Origin: Syngnathus acus
Taxonomy: Eukaryota > Chordata > Actinopteri > Syngnathiformes > Syngnathidae
Direction: 5' to 3'
Assembly (NCBI RefSeq): GCF_901709675.1
Contig: NC_051094.1
Span: 4,243,001 to 4,307,000, forward strand
Length of the DNA stretch: 64,000 bases
Position numbers and translations under genes: made by a program. Position 1 is the stretch's first letter. Each line of letters starts with the position of its first letter. Positions 10,920 to 31,314 of this stretch are shown one piece after another. The notes beneath the pieces are model-generated. The model saw nothing but the letters and a program-made list of their open reading frames with translations, had not been told where the DNA came from and did no database searches.

Positions 10920-12184
10920 TCACTTCTTCTTCTTCTTGGTCTTTTTCCCACCATCACTCTGCTGTGAGCTGCTCTCGCCTCCGCCGCCCTTCTGCGTGCG
11001 ACTCTTCAGCTTGGGGATCATCTCGGAGACGTACAACATTACATCCTTGCCTGGAACAACCACAAACATCGAACATGTGTCTTTGTGAGCCGTAATGTCC
11101 ATGCTAGCTTCAGGATTCTGATTCTAGACCTGATTTTGGTTGCGATTAGTGCCGCTCATATCCATGTTGATACACACTACTCGTATGGCCCACTTACGTG
11201 AGGAGAACTTATTCTGACACAAGCTGCCGTCCGCTTGCTTCAGCTGAACTCTGACTCGCCCTTTAAATTGTACGTCGCGGTTCCACTCTCTGGGATGCAT
11301 TTTGTTCTGGACACCAAACGACAAAAGAATTAACAACCATCACTTCCTGTTCAAAGAACACAAGAAGGAGGTCCAGCCAAGTTATCACCTCGACCAGGAC
11401 ATTCACGCCGGCGGCTGTCAGGACATCACGGATCTCTGCACACGAAGGGTTCTCCACTGCCTGCATGCAAATGTCGATTTTGCTACATACAATGAACTAG
11501 GACACTTTTGAGATGTTAGCTCATTTTCATTGTATGAATGGTAAGTCGGTCACCTTCACAGCAGGGATTCGTCGTCCTTCAGCCAGAGTTTTTTTACTAT
11601 TGATGTAGATGGGATAAACGCAGATGAACCTGGGAAAAATACACAAAATGCATTCCAACCCGTTAAACACTAAATAGAACAAAAATGACACAAGTGTGGA
11701 GTAAATATTAGTGGTGGGAAGCCATTTTTGTCAACATCCAAGACATCCAGCACAAATCTCCAGCTAGGTTATTCTATGTAACGGATAACTTTATCACGCT
11801 TGCTCGGATAGAATTAATGTAAAACAATTTATAGTTTACTTCACTGCGTTTTCCATGTCGCTTGGATTCGTAGAGTAGCTCATAATAATATTTTTATAGG
11901 GGGCTTCTTGACCACGTCATGCTAGACTGTGTACGGGAAATAAGTAGGTACAAATTTCACTGCAACGCTAATTCAATTCGACCTTTACAATCTCGCGTGA
12001 CAGCTGATTGACTGACTCTATAGGAACGTTAGTGAAATTAATTCAGCGACACGCGTGCAATTTTGATATAATCATTTTAAAGCGTTAAAGTTCTGTCGAG
12101 TCTAACACAATTAGCTTTAGCTTCGCTTGCTGAAGCAACAACGCACCGTTCCTTGTCTGCGGGGTTTTCCGTTAAATGTGCCAT
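10920..12184 (-). CDS. srp19: Signal recognition particle 19 kDa protein
   Basis: SRP19 binds SRP RNA helices 6 and 8 and promotes SRP54 loading during assembly of the particle that targets nascent secretory proteins to the ER. Exons in transcript order: 12184-12147, 11629-11554, 11460-11389, 11306-11198, 11050-10920. These give 141 aa; human is 144. Diagnostic blocks: FICVYPIYINSKKTLAEGRR, IPAVKAVENPSCAEI, MHPREWNRDVQFKGRVRVQL, MIPKLKSRTQK, and a lysine-rich C-terminal tail ending in five or more K codons. The start codon lies in a short first exon (MAHLTENPADKER), spliced in phase to the conserved FICVYP. It is divergent to the PP2A gene with about 960 bp between the two start codons. Confidence 0.95.
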
Positions 12185-13143
12185 GTTTGGGAATCGTGTT
12201 GCCCCCTTCGCAGTCCTGGATATCTTCTACATGCATAAAGCTTCAATAAAATTTTATGGTTGTCGTGAAAGACACACTGGAAAACGTCTTTCTTTACGCA
12301 CAGTCTTTTCACCGACTGTAACGAGCGTGTGCTTCGCTTTAAGCACCGCCCATCCAGTTCCGGTGGGAGCAAGTCATTCTTTTTATGCACTTTTTAAAAT
12401 TTATTTATTTTTAATTTTGCTCCGCAAAATTATGTCTTTGCAGTCGGATGTACATACCCAGTTAAATCAGCTGGTTGATTAATGCTTGTTTGGAGAAATC
12501 TTTACCGTAATTTTAATACTAATACTTTAGTTCAATTCATTCAATATGAGCAAATAACTCTAATTAAGGTGACTATAAATTCGACCGAATGCATTTTCTA
12601 TTAAGATATTTGCACTTTCACTGAAGTATTGCTTTCAATCTTTTTTTTTTGCATCGCTTTCAATCACTCGGACACGTCATAATTGACGTCATAAAAAACT
12701 GCAAGGGCCAATCGCAAACCAAAAAAAAGACGCGAGGCCATGCAATTCACCGTCCCTCCACGCGATGTCGCTTGTACGCCTTCAGCGGCTGCTGCTGAAA
12801 AGCCCGGATGTTATTGTAGCTAGCCTTTTTAGCACATCGGCTAGCCGCTGTCTTCTGCCGCTTCGGTCTGCCGCAACGGGGACTTTCTGACCTCTTCACT
12901 CCCCCCGGCCGATTAAATCCATCTCAGTTCGTCTGTAATTCATCCTCGGTAGTTTATCATGATCAGTTTTGACCGAACGGCTCGTTAGCTGTCGGTGGAA
13001 TCGTTGAATTTGTGACGGGTTTGGCGGGACTCGGTCAGGTTAACAATACGGTGAGCTAAACGCTAACGCAGCTAGCGTCGAAACAGGCCTCTTTTTTTCA
13101 AGGTAGCTAACGCGGCTAGTTTAGCGGAGCTACTGCGGCTGTC
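12185..13143. promoter_or_regulatory. Divergent promoter region srp19 / PP2A catalytic subunit
   Basis: The 960 bp between the two head-to-head start codons contains both 5'UTRs. A perfect CRE (TGACGTCA) is at 12684-12691, and GC-richer sequence runs from about 12730 to 13060. CREB/ATF control of the mammalian PPP2CA promoter is known; shared use by srp19 here is inference. No other gene is seen. Confidence 0.55.
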
Positions 13144-16006
<2,863 letters not shown>

Positions 16007-16248
16007 ATGTTCGGCGCCGTCCCCGTTGGTCGCCCAGTTCCTCTTCACACCCTCATTACTGTACCGAGGAGAAAAAAAGCGATTGGCTGAATCCTGTTCC
16101 CGAGTTAAAGTTAGCGCCCCCTCGCCCTGTTCTCAAACCCCCCACCCACTACAAATGTGTTTCCACTCTGCTGTCGTTAACGCTGTGCTACACGTGCAAA
16201 TAAGATATTACTTCTTTCTTTTCTGTTTCTGAAATGTTTTTAAGACAT

Positions 16249-16254
16249 AATAAA
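16249..16254 (+). terminator. Polyadenylation signal of the PP2A gene
   Basis: AATAAA about 245 bp after the stop codon, followed by a T/G-rich stretch. Confidence 0.7.
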
Positions 16255-16800
16255 ACTTCCAAGGTGGACCAAATGTGCCATATTCTGATCCTTTCCCCTG
16301 CAATTTGTTTTAATTTATTTGGTTTTTAAATCCCTGCCCATCTGATCACATCTCATCACATGTTGCCACGTTTGTGCTTTTTTTCTGTTTGGAACAAGAA
16401 GAGGATGCCTAAAAGAAAAGTACCATTTGCTTTAAGTAGTCCAGCTGTGAGTTTTAGATACAGCGCTGCTCATCAAGTCAGCAACTATATTACTGTCATT
16501 CAAGACCACAAAGCTATCAAATAATAAAATGTCCTGTTGACCTAACCCATCAGTCTCTGCGTCTCTGTTCACCAAATTGACATTTATCTCACTGCTGCAA
16601 CTCCTAATTTAAATGATCAGCAAGCTTTGTAGAAATCTAAAACGATCCTGATCATATAAATCAGGTGTACGTATTGCAGAATTGCAGACCCTACACCTCC
16701 CCAAGCGTGAAGCTGACATTCATTCCAAAATATATTTATTCATTCAACTAAAACTTAAAATGCCAAGGTAACATGAATAACAAGCAATCTTTAAGACTAG
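16255..16800. other. Short intergenic, PP2A to shld3
   Basis: AT-rich sequence with no recognisable gene; a second AATAAA lies near 16523. It leads into the shld3 5' exon. Confidence 0.4.
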
Positions 16801-16875
16801 AAATATCATTTGATTTGATTGAAGTATCGCGAGAGGATCCGAGATGTTTGCGAGCTAGCAACAGTCAATTTCACG

Positions 16876-17337
16876 ATGGCCGATGTGAACGTATGTATGT
16901 ACTTGAATTTTAATTGTTTACATTTCTAAATCATTCGGTTAATCCGGTTAAATGTCTGCCCGTATTTAACTGTTAGCTACGGTGGTTAGCTTCTGCCGTT
17001 CGCGTACTGAAGCTTGTAAACTTTAATCGGCTACCATCCACAGCTACAATAACTGGGTCTTTTAAATTGAGCTACATAGCCCTATCATCATTGTAAATAA
17101 AAATCGAATGTATTTCACTCTTTTTTCTAAGCGGTTCTATACGATATTTGTGATGCATCATTTGTTACATTGTGTACTGACAGTTTCTATAATTGGCACG
17201 TTATAATGGTGGTAATAAGTGGTTAATAAACTCCTTACTAAAGTCCCATGTACCAAATGAACGGCCTGTCCCTGCAAGCTTTACATTTAAACATTTTGAT
17301 GTTTCAGCATGAACGTGATGAAGATGAGGCGAGATGA
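16876..17337 (+). other. Upstream ORF of shld3, 14 codons across the first intron
   Basis: A first exon ending at 16890 (AAC|GTATGT) carries ATG at 16876. Spliced to the acceptor at 17308 it encodes 14 codons (MADVNHERDEDEAR) and ends at TGA 17335-17337. That stop overlaps the shld3 ATG (17334-17336) in an ATGA arrangement. This is visible if the splice is used; translational coupling is inference. Confidence 0.5.
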
Positions 17338-18159
17338 TGCAGGTTGTGATTCTTCACCATCGTCTCAAAGGCTCTGATGGGCTGAGAGATTTAATTGCAA
17401 CCACAGAAAAGCTCCTGGAACCTTTTCCCTGCCGTCCTCCTTCTGCCTTCACCCCGTGGTTCTTGCACTCGTCAGCACAATGCCCCCTGCCCATCAGACC
17501 GGCCAAACGTGCCCCCGTCATCAATGTAAAGTGTCGCCAAGAGGCTTTAAACGAAGGAGTCTGCGGAACCGCAAACTTGCCGTCTGCTGACAAGAGTGTG
17601 TCCATCGCTGCAGCGGCAGTCAAACGGTCCTGGAGTGTGTTGGCTTCTAAAGACGTGCATCAGGTGTCGCCTTCGCTCTCGAAGCGCTTCCGATGCACCG
17701 TGTCCGTGCATGCGCTCCACCCGCGTCAGAGGTCCAAGTGGGTCATCAGTCGGCACAACTGCGGAGCCACACGAGACATCGAACAGGTACAATCATGGCA
17801 GCCAAGTGTGACATCAGCGTGTCAGAGGGATTCTAGAAAAACAAAGTCATACTCCCCCCTCACGAGGGATTATTTTAATTTCAACCGATACCAAACATGT
17901 TTTCCATGTATTCACGTGGATTTTTACAAATCTTACGTCTCACTCCCTCCCGCAGGTGTGGCGGGCTCTGAGTAGTGCCGCCCGGCATGCCGGCTTGCCC
18001 ACGTGCAACGCCAACATCCAGCGTGAGCGGGCTGAGATCTGGGTGTTCTGCGACGTGGCCTACTCGGAACAGGTGGGCCACTTCCTGAAGGAGCATCTGC
18101 AGCTGTCGGGCAGCATCAGGCTGTGTGTGCACAAGCTCGGAGAAATCTTTAGCTTGTAG
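17334..18159 (+). CDS. shld3: Shieldin complex subunit 3
   Basis: SHLD3 bridges REV7 (MAD2L2) to SHLD2/SHLD1 in shieldin, the 53BP1-RIF1 effector that limits DNA end resection and favours end joining. Exons 17334-17786 and 17956-18159 give 218 aa; the human protein is about 250. Matching blocks are the N-terminal QVVILHHRL, FTPWF, the proline-basic stretch LPIRPAKRAPVI (equivalent to the REV7-binding region), and the well-kept C-terminal part: IEQVWRALSSAARH, LPTCNANIQRERAEIWVFCD, VGHFLKEHLQLSG and VHKLGEIFSL. The middle is poorly conserved, as expected for this fast-evolving family. The start is the first of two ATGs; the same ATG overlaps the stop of a 14-codon uORF. AATAAA at 18255-18260 probably ends the transcript. 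Confidence 0.9.
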
Positions 18160-18254
18160 CGAGCCGTTCATCGCCACGGTGGCTCACTCGGACATTTTCA
18201 GAAGTATTCACATGAATTCATTTTTTGGTAATATTTTTCACTTGTGTATGTGTA

Positions 18255-18260
18255 AATAAA
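18255..18260 (+). terminator. Polyadenylation signal of shld3
   Basis: AATAAA 96 bp after the shld3 stop, followed by a GT/T-rich downstream element. Confidence 0.75.
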
Positions 18261-19948
18261 GGTTTATTCAAAAGTACATTTTGTTCTAGAAAAGGAGTCT
18301 TGCAGCATTGTCTCATGACATGACCACGCGTTCGTTCCTTTGTTGCTACGCAGCCTAAAACTTGACTGGAGAAAACAGGGTTAGCGGAAGTGACGTCGGA
18401 GCCCAGCCTCCCACAGCTGGTGTGACGTCACGCAAGGCACATTCGTCGTTAAAAATGGAACGAATACGCAACAAATTGTTGATAAAGAATAGATGTTGGC
18501 GTATTTCATAATGGCTGATTTTGAAAATTGCCTGTGTAATATGTTTGTTGAATGCATGTACGCGTATAAAGTTGCGGAACGTTTTCACACATTTCGTTTA
18601 CGTTAGATCGTAGTTGCATTGTGATAGTCCCAGCCGGATGTGGTTCGTACTTGCTCTTACTTGACTAGTCTACTAGCTGTCTACCAAATTTAGTGGGGAC
18701 GACCACGAGCGAGCAATTTTTAAGTGCAAATAAACAGAGTTGCTGATTATTTTCCATCGTTTGGATCACTTTCTGATGTGTTCAACGTTCGTCGTCGTGT
18801 CATGAAGTCGAATTTGTGTTCTGCTCCTCGTTCGCTGGCGCACTAAAAGGTGAGGAGAACAGTGGTAGTAGCTAACAGGCTAAGCTAACAGAGGCACGCA
18901 TTGTAGTTTCCTGTTTCCCCATTTAGTGTTCGTTCTCGTCCCTTGTTGCACTTTTGCGTCGTTTTCTTACAAAATCTTAATTGAACTCACACTCGCTGAA
19001 GTGCTTGACGTGTAGCAGTCAGAAAAAGTAAATCATTTGTTCGATTAAGTGCACGTCAAAGTAGGTCAGCTGACAAGTGACGTCACACTACGACCAGAAT
19101 AGCGATAATGATAACAAGTGGCATGATTACAAGTAAATCTGTAGTGAAATCAACATTTTACAGCATTTTAAATGATTTTTGATTCCTTATACGTTCTTTT
19201 TCTTGATTGTACATTACACCTTTTTAGCCAAAAATCGAAATCGTCAAATATAGTACAGAGAATCGGAACGGCAAGCATAACAGGTATAAGAAATCAGCAA
19301 ATTTTATTGGTCCTAAATGTGGTCCTATACAGCCTATTTTAGGTGCATTCCTACTTCAACACACTTGATTCAAATGATCAGTTTGTCAGCCAAGTCAAGT
19401 GTGTTGCAGTAGGGAGAGAACTATGCTGAAAATGTCATCTGGTGATTTACAACCCTGTATTCCAAATTAAAATAAATTGTGACATTACATGATGCATTTG
19501 TATCTGTTTTGAGGATGCTGCAAACTGAACCGTTATAAATTATGACATTGCGTGTTCGTCTTCCAAAATGCTTTAATACAAGACAATGCAAATTTTAGTT
19601 GATCAAATATCGAACATTGGCATCAGCCTATAAACATGGGCCGTGTCCAAGCCCACATTACAGCTCTGCCATTTACTGATTTCCTTTCTTGTCACAGGTG
19701 TAGCTGCTGTCGCCCGATGTCTCCTCCACCTCAGTTGAGACTCCTGTTCATGAACGGAGGCATAGCTCGCCATCTGGCTCTTAACGGATGACGCGACACT
19801 AGCGGACATGGAGACGGGGGAGACGCCATATTTTCTCCCACGTCGTTCTCCGCGCTAAACTCAGGCAAAAACTATTTTTATATTTGCAGTCAGGGACTAC
19901 ACACCAAATTTTTCTCCATTCGCCAAGCCATAGCCACCCGCTGCCAAC
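18261..19948 (+). promoter_or_regulatory. Upstream region of the p85 gene with two CRE sites
   Basis: Contains TGACGTCA at 18423-18430 and 19078-19085 and a possible noncoding exon ending at 18849 (AAAAG|GTGAGG). The last 140 bp before the p85 start look like 5'UTR. A 68-aa minus-strand frame at 19603-19809 has no recognisable homology and is not called. The exact transcription start is not visible. Confidence 0.45.
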
Positions 19949-25203
<5,255 letters not shown>

Positions 25204-25698
25204 CAAGCCATCTGACTTTGTTCCAGGTTAGCCACCCCCTCTCTCCAAAGTCAAAGCGCAGTGGCAGGGTTCAGTCGCTCGTTCCCTCTAGTTTTTTTAT
25301 GACCTAAAACTTTCGTTTGAAAGCACTCATTTCCTAATCACCCACCCCCTTTTTCTTTTTTGCATGAGCTTTTTTGGATCTATCTTGGGTCTACTTATCA
25401 GAATTCTGATTTGTGATTTTGGGAATGGAGTGAATCATTCCCAACTCTGCTGCCTCCTTGTGGCAGAAGTTGTGAAATCACACCCACGGCCGACTTTCGA
25501 TATAGAAGGTACTGAAATGGCAAAGCTGCACTGTGACATGTGGACTGTATCATTCCAAAGACTTTTCGCCAGGACTCAGGTGCTTGTGTCGCTTCAGTTT
25601 TCCATTCCTACCAGGAAGTGTGAAACATTTCAAGATAACTTCAGTATTTTGCAAAACAAAACACTTCAAAGTGCACAACTTTTTCTGCCCTCGGGATC

Positions 25699-25704
25699 AA
25701 TAAA
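25699..25704 (+). terminator. Polyadenylation signal of the p85 gene
   Basis: AATAAA about 500 bp after the stop codon, followed by a TTTTGTTCTTC-type T/G-rich stretch. Confidence 0.7.
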
Positions 25705-28195
25705 GATCATTTTGTTCTTCACTTTGTCAATGCTGGGGCCTCATTCTCTTTTTGCTTTTCATCCTCCTTATTTTTTTAAATTCCATTTTAAAATCCATTT
25801 TATTTTGTCATCCACTTACTGGTTGACCTAGTCATGAACCTTTTTTACAAATTGTCACCCACTCTTCATTTTTTTCAAACCCTGATAGTACCAAAAACAT
25901 TTGCTTTTTTTATTTTATTTTTTTTAAATGTGTTGTCCACTTCCTGTTGTGCTTGCAATCACCTGGTGGCAATGAAGACTCTTACGGTTTGAAAAAGAGA
26001 ATTGTTTTAATAATTTTCATCTCGCTTGAACACGAACGACGTTGGCACACTTTTAAAGGGACAGTACGCCCAAAACAAACTTACCACTTTTAGTCCCCAA
26101 CAATTGAATAAAATAAAAAGGCACAAAAGATACAAACATGCAACAACTTATACAACGTACGTAAATCATGTGACACGCATGGCACATGCACCCTTGACAC
26201 ACGTGTTCCAGCAACCCCTGCAGTTGTTTCATGGTTACGCAATTGAGTCAATTCTCTGCAACAAGACTAAACATCTACTCCAGTTGAAAACATTAGCTTG
26301 CTCCTCGCATTTTCCTCGCAAGTTCGAGAAGGTCCAAAAGGATTGTTAAAGCACAACAAGAAATCAAAGAAATGTTCAAGGATGAAATGAAGTTTTCCCA
26401 GTTTGCTGATGCGATAGCAGGATTGGATTGTTACAGCATAAGAAGCACAAAAATGTTCTCAAACAACATGAGGTCCAAGAACCAAGTGCATATTCTCAAA
26501 GCCTGATCAACACCAGAACACATCCTTCAGACGGAGCTAACGACGTTTCAGAATGTCCAGCAGCAAAAGAATTGATTTGTGTTTGTACAAAAAGCAGCAA
26601 TATGACATCACTCATTCTAGAAGACATCACCAGATCCACATCAGACCACATCTTGCTTTTCAGACATCAGAGAATGTTGTTCTAGAAAGTCCTACAACCA
26701 AAAGGAACATTCTAGGATGACACCCAAGAACTTGGTGAGAATATCAAACCCACATTAGAGAAGACCAGTCATCATGAGGAACATCTAGGAATGATTTCCC
26801 AAAATTAAACTAAAGTATGTTTGAGAAGACCATTTGACAATCTACTTTTCACCTTGTTCTTCAGTGCTTGGAATGTCTAGAATGTCAAACATTCAAAAAT
26901 GACAACCCAAAGCATGCTCAGAACATCAAGCTCGAGCACATTCTAGAAGACCAATCACCAACTCAACGGCAGTATCTTGTTCTGCAGTCTGACCTCAGAA
27001 CGTCAAATGATTGTAACAGCACAAAAACAAACATTCTAGAATGACATCCAAGAACAGCAAACGGAGAGATTTTATCTTGTCCAACAGTTAAACGATTAAA
27101 GCACAACAACGAAAAAACTGAAGTTCCAGAATGACGTTCAAAAACACCACACTGAAGAGCCACTCATCAAATCAAGGCCAGGTGACGTTGTTGTGTTGCT
27201 GGGAATGTTCTGGAATGCTACAAGGTCAGCAAGTCGAGTGCAGAAAGTTGTGCCGACCATTCCGAGGTCGCTCAATGTTTTGTCCACCATCTGATTAGCG
27301 TGCAAACAAGCTCCGTGAATTTCGCCCCCACACCTGGAGTGCAAGCTGTGTGAGCTAACGGTGCAAGCAGCTGAGCAAGAAATTGTTCAGTCAACCATCT
27401 ACGGTTAGCTCGCCATGGATGGGTCACCATGAGTTGCGAAAGCTAACGGTGCTAGTGGTCCAGCGAGCTCTTTATAACACAGGGAGGGCCGGAGGTGGAA
27501 CTGAACCCGCACCCTCCGAACTGTGAGGCGCAGGCGTTGGACTTGTGTGTCACCAATGGCGCCCAATTCGCTTAATTCTAACTGAGTGATATCGACCCAC
27601 AAGCTAATGATGCTAACGGGCAAGATGGATCCCAAAAGCGATCTTGGTGGAGTCCGATTAGCTTGTCGACAAATTATCATAAATATGGGTAACAACAGGA
27701 GTGCTAGCTAACGATACTAATGGAGCTAGCAGTCCGCAGATCCTCAGATCATTCAATGTTGCTAACGATGCGTTTCCATGAATATCAACTGGAACTTGGG
27801 TGCTATCGAAACAGGCTAAAGATGCTACCGATGCAGACGGATTTGAAATAAGATGGTGCCCAATTAGCTAGCCAACAAATTACCATGAATTTGGAAAACA
27901 ATTTGAGTGCTAGCTAATGGTGCTTCAAGTCCGGAGAGAGCCTTAAATGTGATGTCATCAACGGCATCGGTTAGCTTGCTAATGATGATTTCCCATTAAG
28001 TTTGACTCCAACTTGAATCATAGCTGATAACGGTAACAGTCCAGAGAGGTCCAGTCAAGCTTTGCTGACAACCTGGGTTGCATCATCCAAGGGGGCGGGC
28101 TTACAGTGACTGGCATGTTCTGAAAAGAACAACGAACGTGTCCGTGTGTCTTAAGAGGGGTGTCGGCGGTGGTCTTTTGAAGGGCCAGGCAGGCC
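25705..28195. other. Intergenic / probable spin1 3'UTR with degenerate repeats
   Basis: No coding gene recognised. Part is likely the spin1 3'UTR, with plus-strand TTTATTTTATT (reverse AATAAA) near 25910. From about 26640 to 27130 the block ACATTCTAGAATGACA-CCAAGAAC recurs about every 150 bp. From about 27380 to 28080 a second set of units carries GTGCTAGCTAAC and TCCGGAGAG-like motifs, with a period near 220 bp. Confidence 0.45.
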
Positions 28196-29508
28196 TTAAG
28201 TGGTCTTGACCAAGTCATAGACATAGATGTGGAAGTCATCGTCAAACTTGATGAAGTAGACCGAGGGCTTGGCCTCCACCTGATGGATGACCATCCCCGA
28301 ACGCTTGCCTCCGTCCTCTTTGGCGTACTCCACCTGCTTGCCCACCAGACTGTCTACCACCTCGCCCGGCTCGCGCTCCGATGGCGCGCTTTCGCCTGCG
28401 GGACCAACGGGGAAAATAAATTCCATTTTCAATGTGGAGCTTTCAATTTTGGTTGCTCCCCGTGATTTTGACATTATTAGCGATGGAGTGACAATGATTT
28501 TGAATGAATTTCAGGTCGGACTCACTGGCGTCGGGCATGATGCGCAGATCTCCCTCTTTGTAGTCATCCAGCAGCTGGTACATGTAGAGCACGGGGTCCT
28601 TCTCGTAGGTGATGAAGAACCAAGACGTCATGATGGGCGCGCGGGCCAGCACCATCCCCCGCCACTCCTCCTTGGGCCCGTCCTCCGTCTCAAACATGTG
28701 CTCCACCGCCTTGCCGATCATGGCGTCGGCCAGCAGCGCGTCCGTCACACGAGCCGGCGCTGAAGGTAAACGGCGACCGCCGCGCAAGTTAAATCATCGC
28801 TCTGTCACTTTGTTTTTAGTTTGGAGTCGCTCTATATTAATAGATAGTATTATACATATTAATAGTTGGACGTTGTGGTTACTTGGCCTTCCTTGTACAC
28901 AAAGGCCCAGGGTGACTGTCCAAAAAAAGTCAAACGGCGTTTGACACGGAACCTCTGCTGATGGCAATTTCTAGCTCAGACATTTTGCTTGGTTGGTCAG
29001 GTCGGCACCACCTTACCCACTCGGTCGGGCAGAACCTGGAGTCCGATGACGCGCTGATCGCTGTGCAGTTCCAGGCCGTAGATGCAGTCGAAGCCGTCGT
29101 ACTTGATCAGGTAGAGGGACGGGTTGACGGGGACCTGGTCCAGAACTGTCCCCTTCCACTGGGACGACTTACTGCCTTCCTTCCAAATGTGCTGGATCCT
29201 GCAGCCCACAATGTTGGTCTTGACTGGGGACAAGGTTCTGCTGGGCCCCACGTCGCTCTTATGTTTCCTGTCAGAGAAGAGGAGACATTTCAGAACCTCT
29301 TTGGCGTCTTTGTGATTTCTATTTTGGCCTTACTTGTGAGGATTCTTCCGCTTCATCATGTTGACCGACACACCAGAATGTCCTGCAGTACAAAGTTACC
29401 CCGGTTTGCTCAGTGGGGAACTCGGAGACACTCGCGGCAGGATGGCGGACACTCACCTCCGTCCGCTCGGGGCCGCGGGGCGTCTGGGCTCTTGAAGGGG
29501 GTCTTCAT
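28196..29508 (-). CDS. spin1: Spindlin, Tudor-like histone methyl-lysine reader
   Basis: Spindlin-1 reads H3K4me3 with H3R8me2a through tandem Tudor-like (Spin/Ssty) repeats and acts in transcription and meiosis. Exons in transcript order: 29508-29457, 29382-29334, 29267-29017, 28759-28526, 28395-28196. They give 261 aa; human SPIN1 is 262. Repeat 1 has [21 protein letters not shown] and [16 protein letters not shown]; repeat 2 has [23 protein letters not shown] and [18 protein letters not shown]; repeat 3 has [19 protein letters not shown] and [15 protein letters not shown]. Human cage residues F141, W151, Y170 and Y177 are present; human Tyr167 is Phe here. The start [10 protein letters not shown] matches human MKTPFGKTPG. 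The 5'UTR runs to an acceptor with exon start at 29516. Spin2/3/4 are usually intronless, which favours spin1. Confidence 0.93.
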
Positions 29509-29516
29509 TCATCCAC

Positions 29517-30700
29517 CTGGGTGGGGGGTGGGGGATGGGGTCACTGGAGGGATGGGGAGGGGGAAGGAGGGGGAGGAGCAACACCAGGAATTAGAGCGGC
29601 CCCTGAAGCATTCACACTGGGGGGTGCAGCTGAACTCCTGGAGGGAAAGACCAAGTTCCAGCTTCGGTCCAACCTGAAGACAAAAAAAAGAAGTTGCATC
29701 CGCCTATTTTATTTCTTTGTACTTTGCCCCTTTTTCAAACCATCTAAATATGTTGAGTTCCAAATCCTGCCTGCATCAATACCAGATTCAGTCCAGTTCA
29801 AAAACATTCTTAGCCAGGAACACTTGGGCCAGTTTAAACTAAACCAGACTTAGCCTTCAATGAGTGCTGCAGCTCAAGAGTGTTTCGTGCCTAGACAATA
29901 ACCAAACTCGGTCTTGAACCAAAACACGCTTTGCATGGAAAACCTGAATAAAAGCACACCTAAACCACGACCAAACTCAAACCAGTGTGTGTGTATATAT
30001 ATATATGTTTAAAAGACCCAATATACATATACTTGGGCCAATCCACCACCGTTGATACTTTGACGCATTCGTGTACAATTACTAAATGAGCAGCAACGTC
30101 AATTCCCTGCGCCATACAAGACGTTTTAGACTACAAATTACGTCACGACACCCCCCCCCCCCCCCTCGCAAGCACACCGAGGTTCGGAATGTGCTACTTG
30201 TAAGCATACAACCGAGGCTGAACATGTTTTTGTTCTTCCCTTCAGCGGCCACGAGAATATTAGAAAGCTAAGGATGCTAACGTGTGTCCGGCGCATGTGT
30301 GATGGAGGGTGACTTGCGTACACAAACATTTTTGACAAAAATGCGCATTGTGTGTAACGAACAAAGGAGGAGGTGGCGAGCTGACACTGCGGTGCCAAAG
30401 GAGCTTTGGTTTTGGCGCAAACGCGCACAAAGGAGCGCGCGGCCGGCCGGCCAACGTGTCCGTTTCCTTACCGACTCGACGTTCGGCGTCGCGGTACAAT
30501 CGCAGTCGACCTCCGCGTACCAATTGATCCGCTTTTTCTCCGCCAGCGTTGTTCAACGCTTCACCAAGTTTGCGGTGCTAACAGCGGAAGCACCGCGGAA
30601 GTGAGAAAGTTCTGCCTTTCAAAGTTAAAGCATGACCGTGAACTACTGTACGGGGTTTTATGTTACGATGGCCTCATACGTGGAATAACTCAGTTATGAA
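29517..30700 (-). promoter_or_regulatory. spin1 5' region: UTR intron and CpG-rich putative first exon
   Basis: CpG-rich sequence at about 30410-30600 holds a minus-strand donor (GAGTCG|GTAAGG, last exonic base 30472) facing the spin1 acceptor at 29516. A C homopolymer lies at about 30150-30166 and a short TA microsatellite near 29995. No coding gene is seen. The first-exon assignment is inferred from orientation and splice sites. Confidence 0.45.
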
Positions 30701-30969
30701 AATAACTGACGGGGGACTCGATTCGCTTTAATGCCTTTTATTGTAAATGCTTGCAATGAACCAATCACTTGCCGTATTAGGACACTTTTATTTTAAAGAT
30801 CCCGCGGGCAAAAAGATATCCAAAATAGTGACGCCAGTGTCGTCCCGCCTTTTCTCATGTTGCTAAATAATGAGTCTTCACTGAGTGTTCAGTGCTGCCG
30901 CTGCAGCTCGAGTTTTTCCTGTCTAATAGTAGTACTGAGCTATTTTGTTGACCGGATGGGCGCGTAATA

Positions 30970-31314
30970 CAGTGATCCCTCACTACTTCGCGTTTCGTTT
31001 GTCGCGGCTTCACTACATCGCGGATTTTTTTTTTCCAAATTAAAAAAACATTTAAAAATCAATATAAAACTTCTAAATTGAGGAAACGTGTGTCTAACCT
31101 TTAGGACAATGTAGTATTGCTCCAAATATTCGTTTACATACCTTTGGTGTAGGTGGCAGCTTTACTAAATCTCAACTTGGCAAAGCATCCAATAAGGCCT
31201 CAAAAATACTAAAGAATGAAGACGAACAGGACAACGATCTATATTTGTACAAAAGATTATTTTCAGGAAACTCGGGCAAATTGGTTTGTGCGGCGCTATT
31301 GCGGGGGATTACTG
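30970..31314. mobile_element. MITE, copy 2, overlapping the 3' end of a zinc-finger gene
   Basis: Starts CAGTGATCCCTCAC and ends GCGGGGGATTACTG, with the same internal A-rich block and GTGTCTAACCTTTAGG motif as copy 1. Its right end covers 31296-31314, which are the last codons and stop of the minus-strand zinc-finger gene. No target-site duplication can be read. Confidence 0.75.

Noticed and set aside
19603-19809. 68-codon minus-strand frame upstream of the p85 gene
   Set aside because: No homology, no splice support; lies in promoter or UTR sequence.
28961-29677. 238-codon plus-strand frame over spin1
   Set aside because: Antisense shadow of the spin1 exons; crosses their splice sites and has no recognisable domain.
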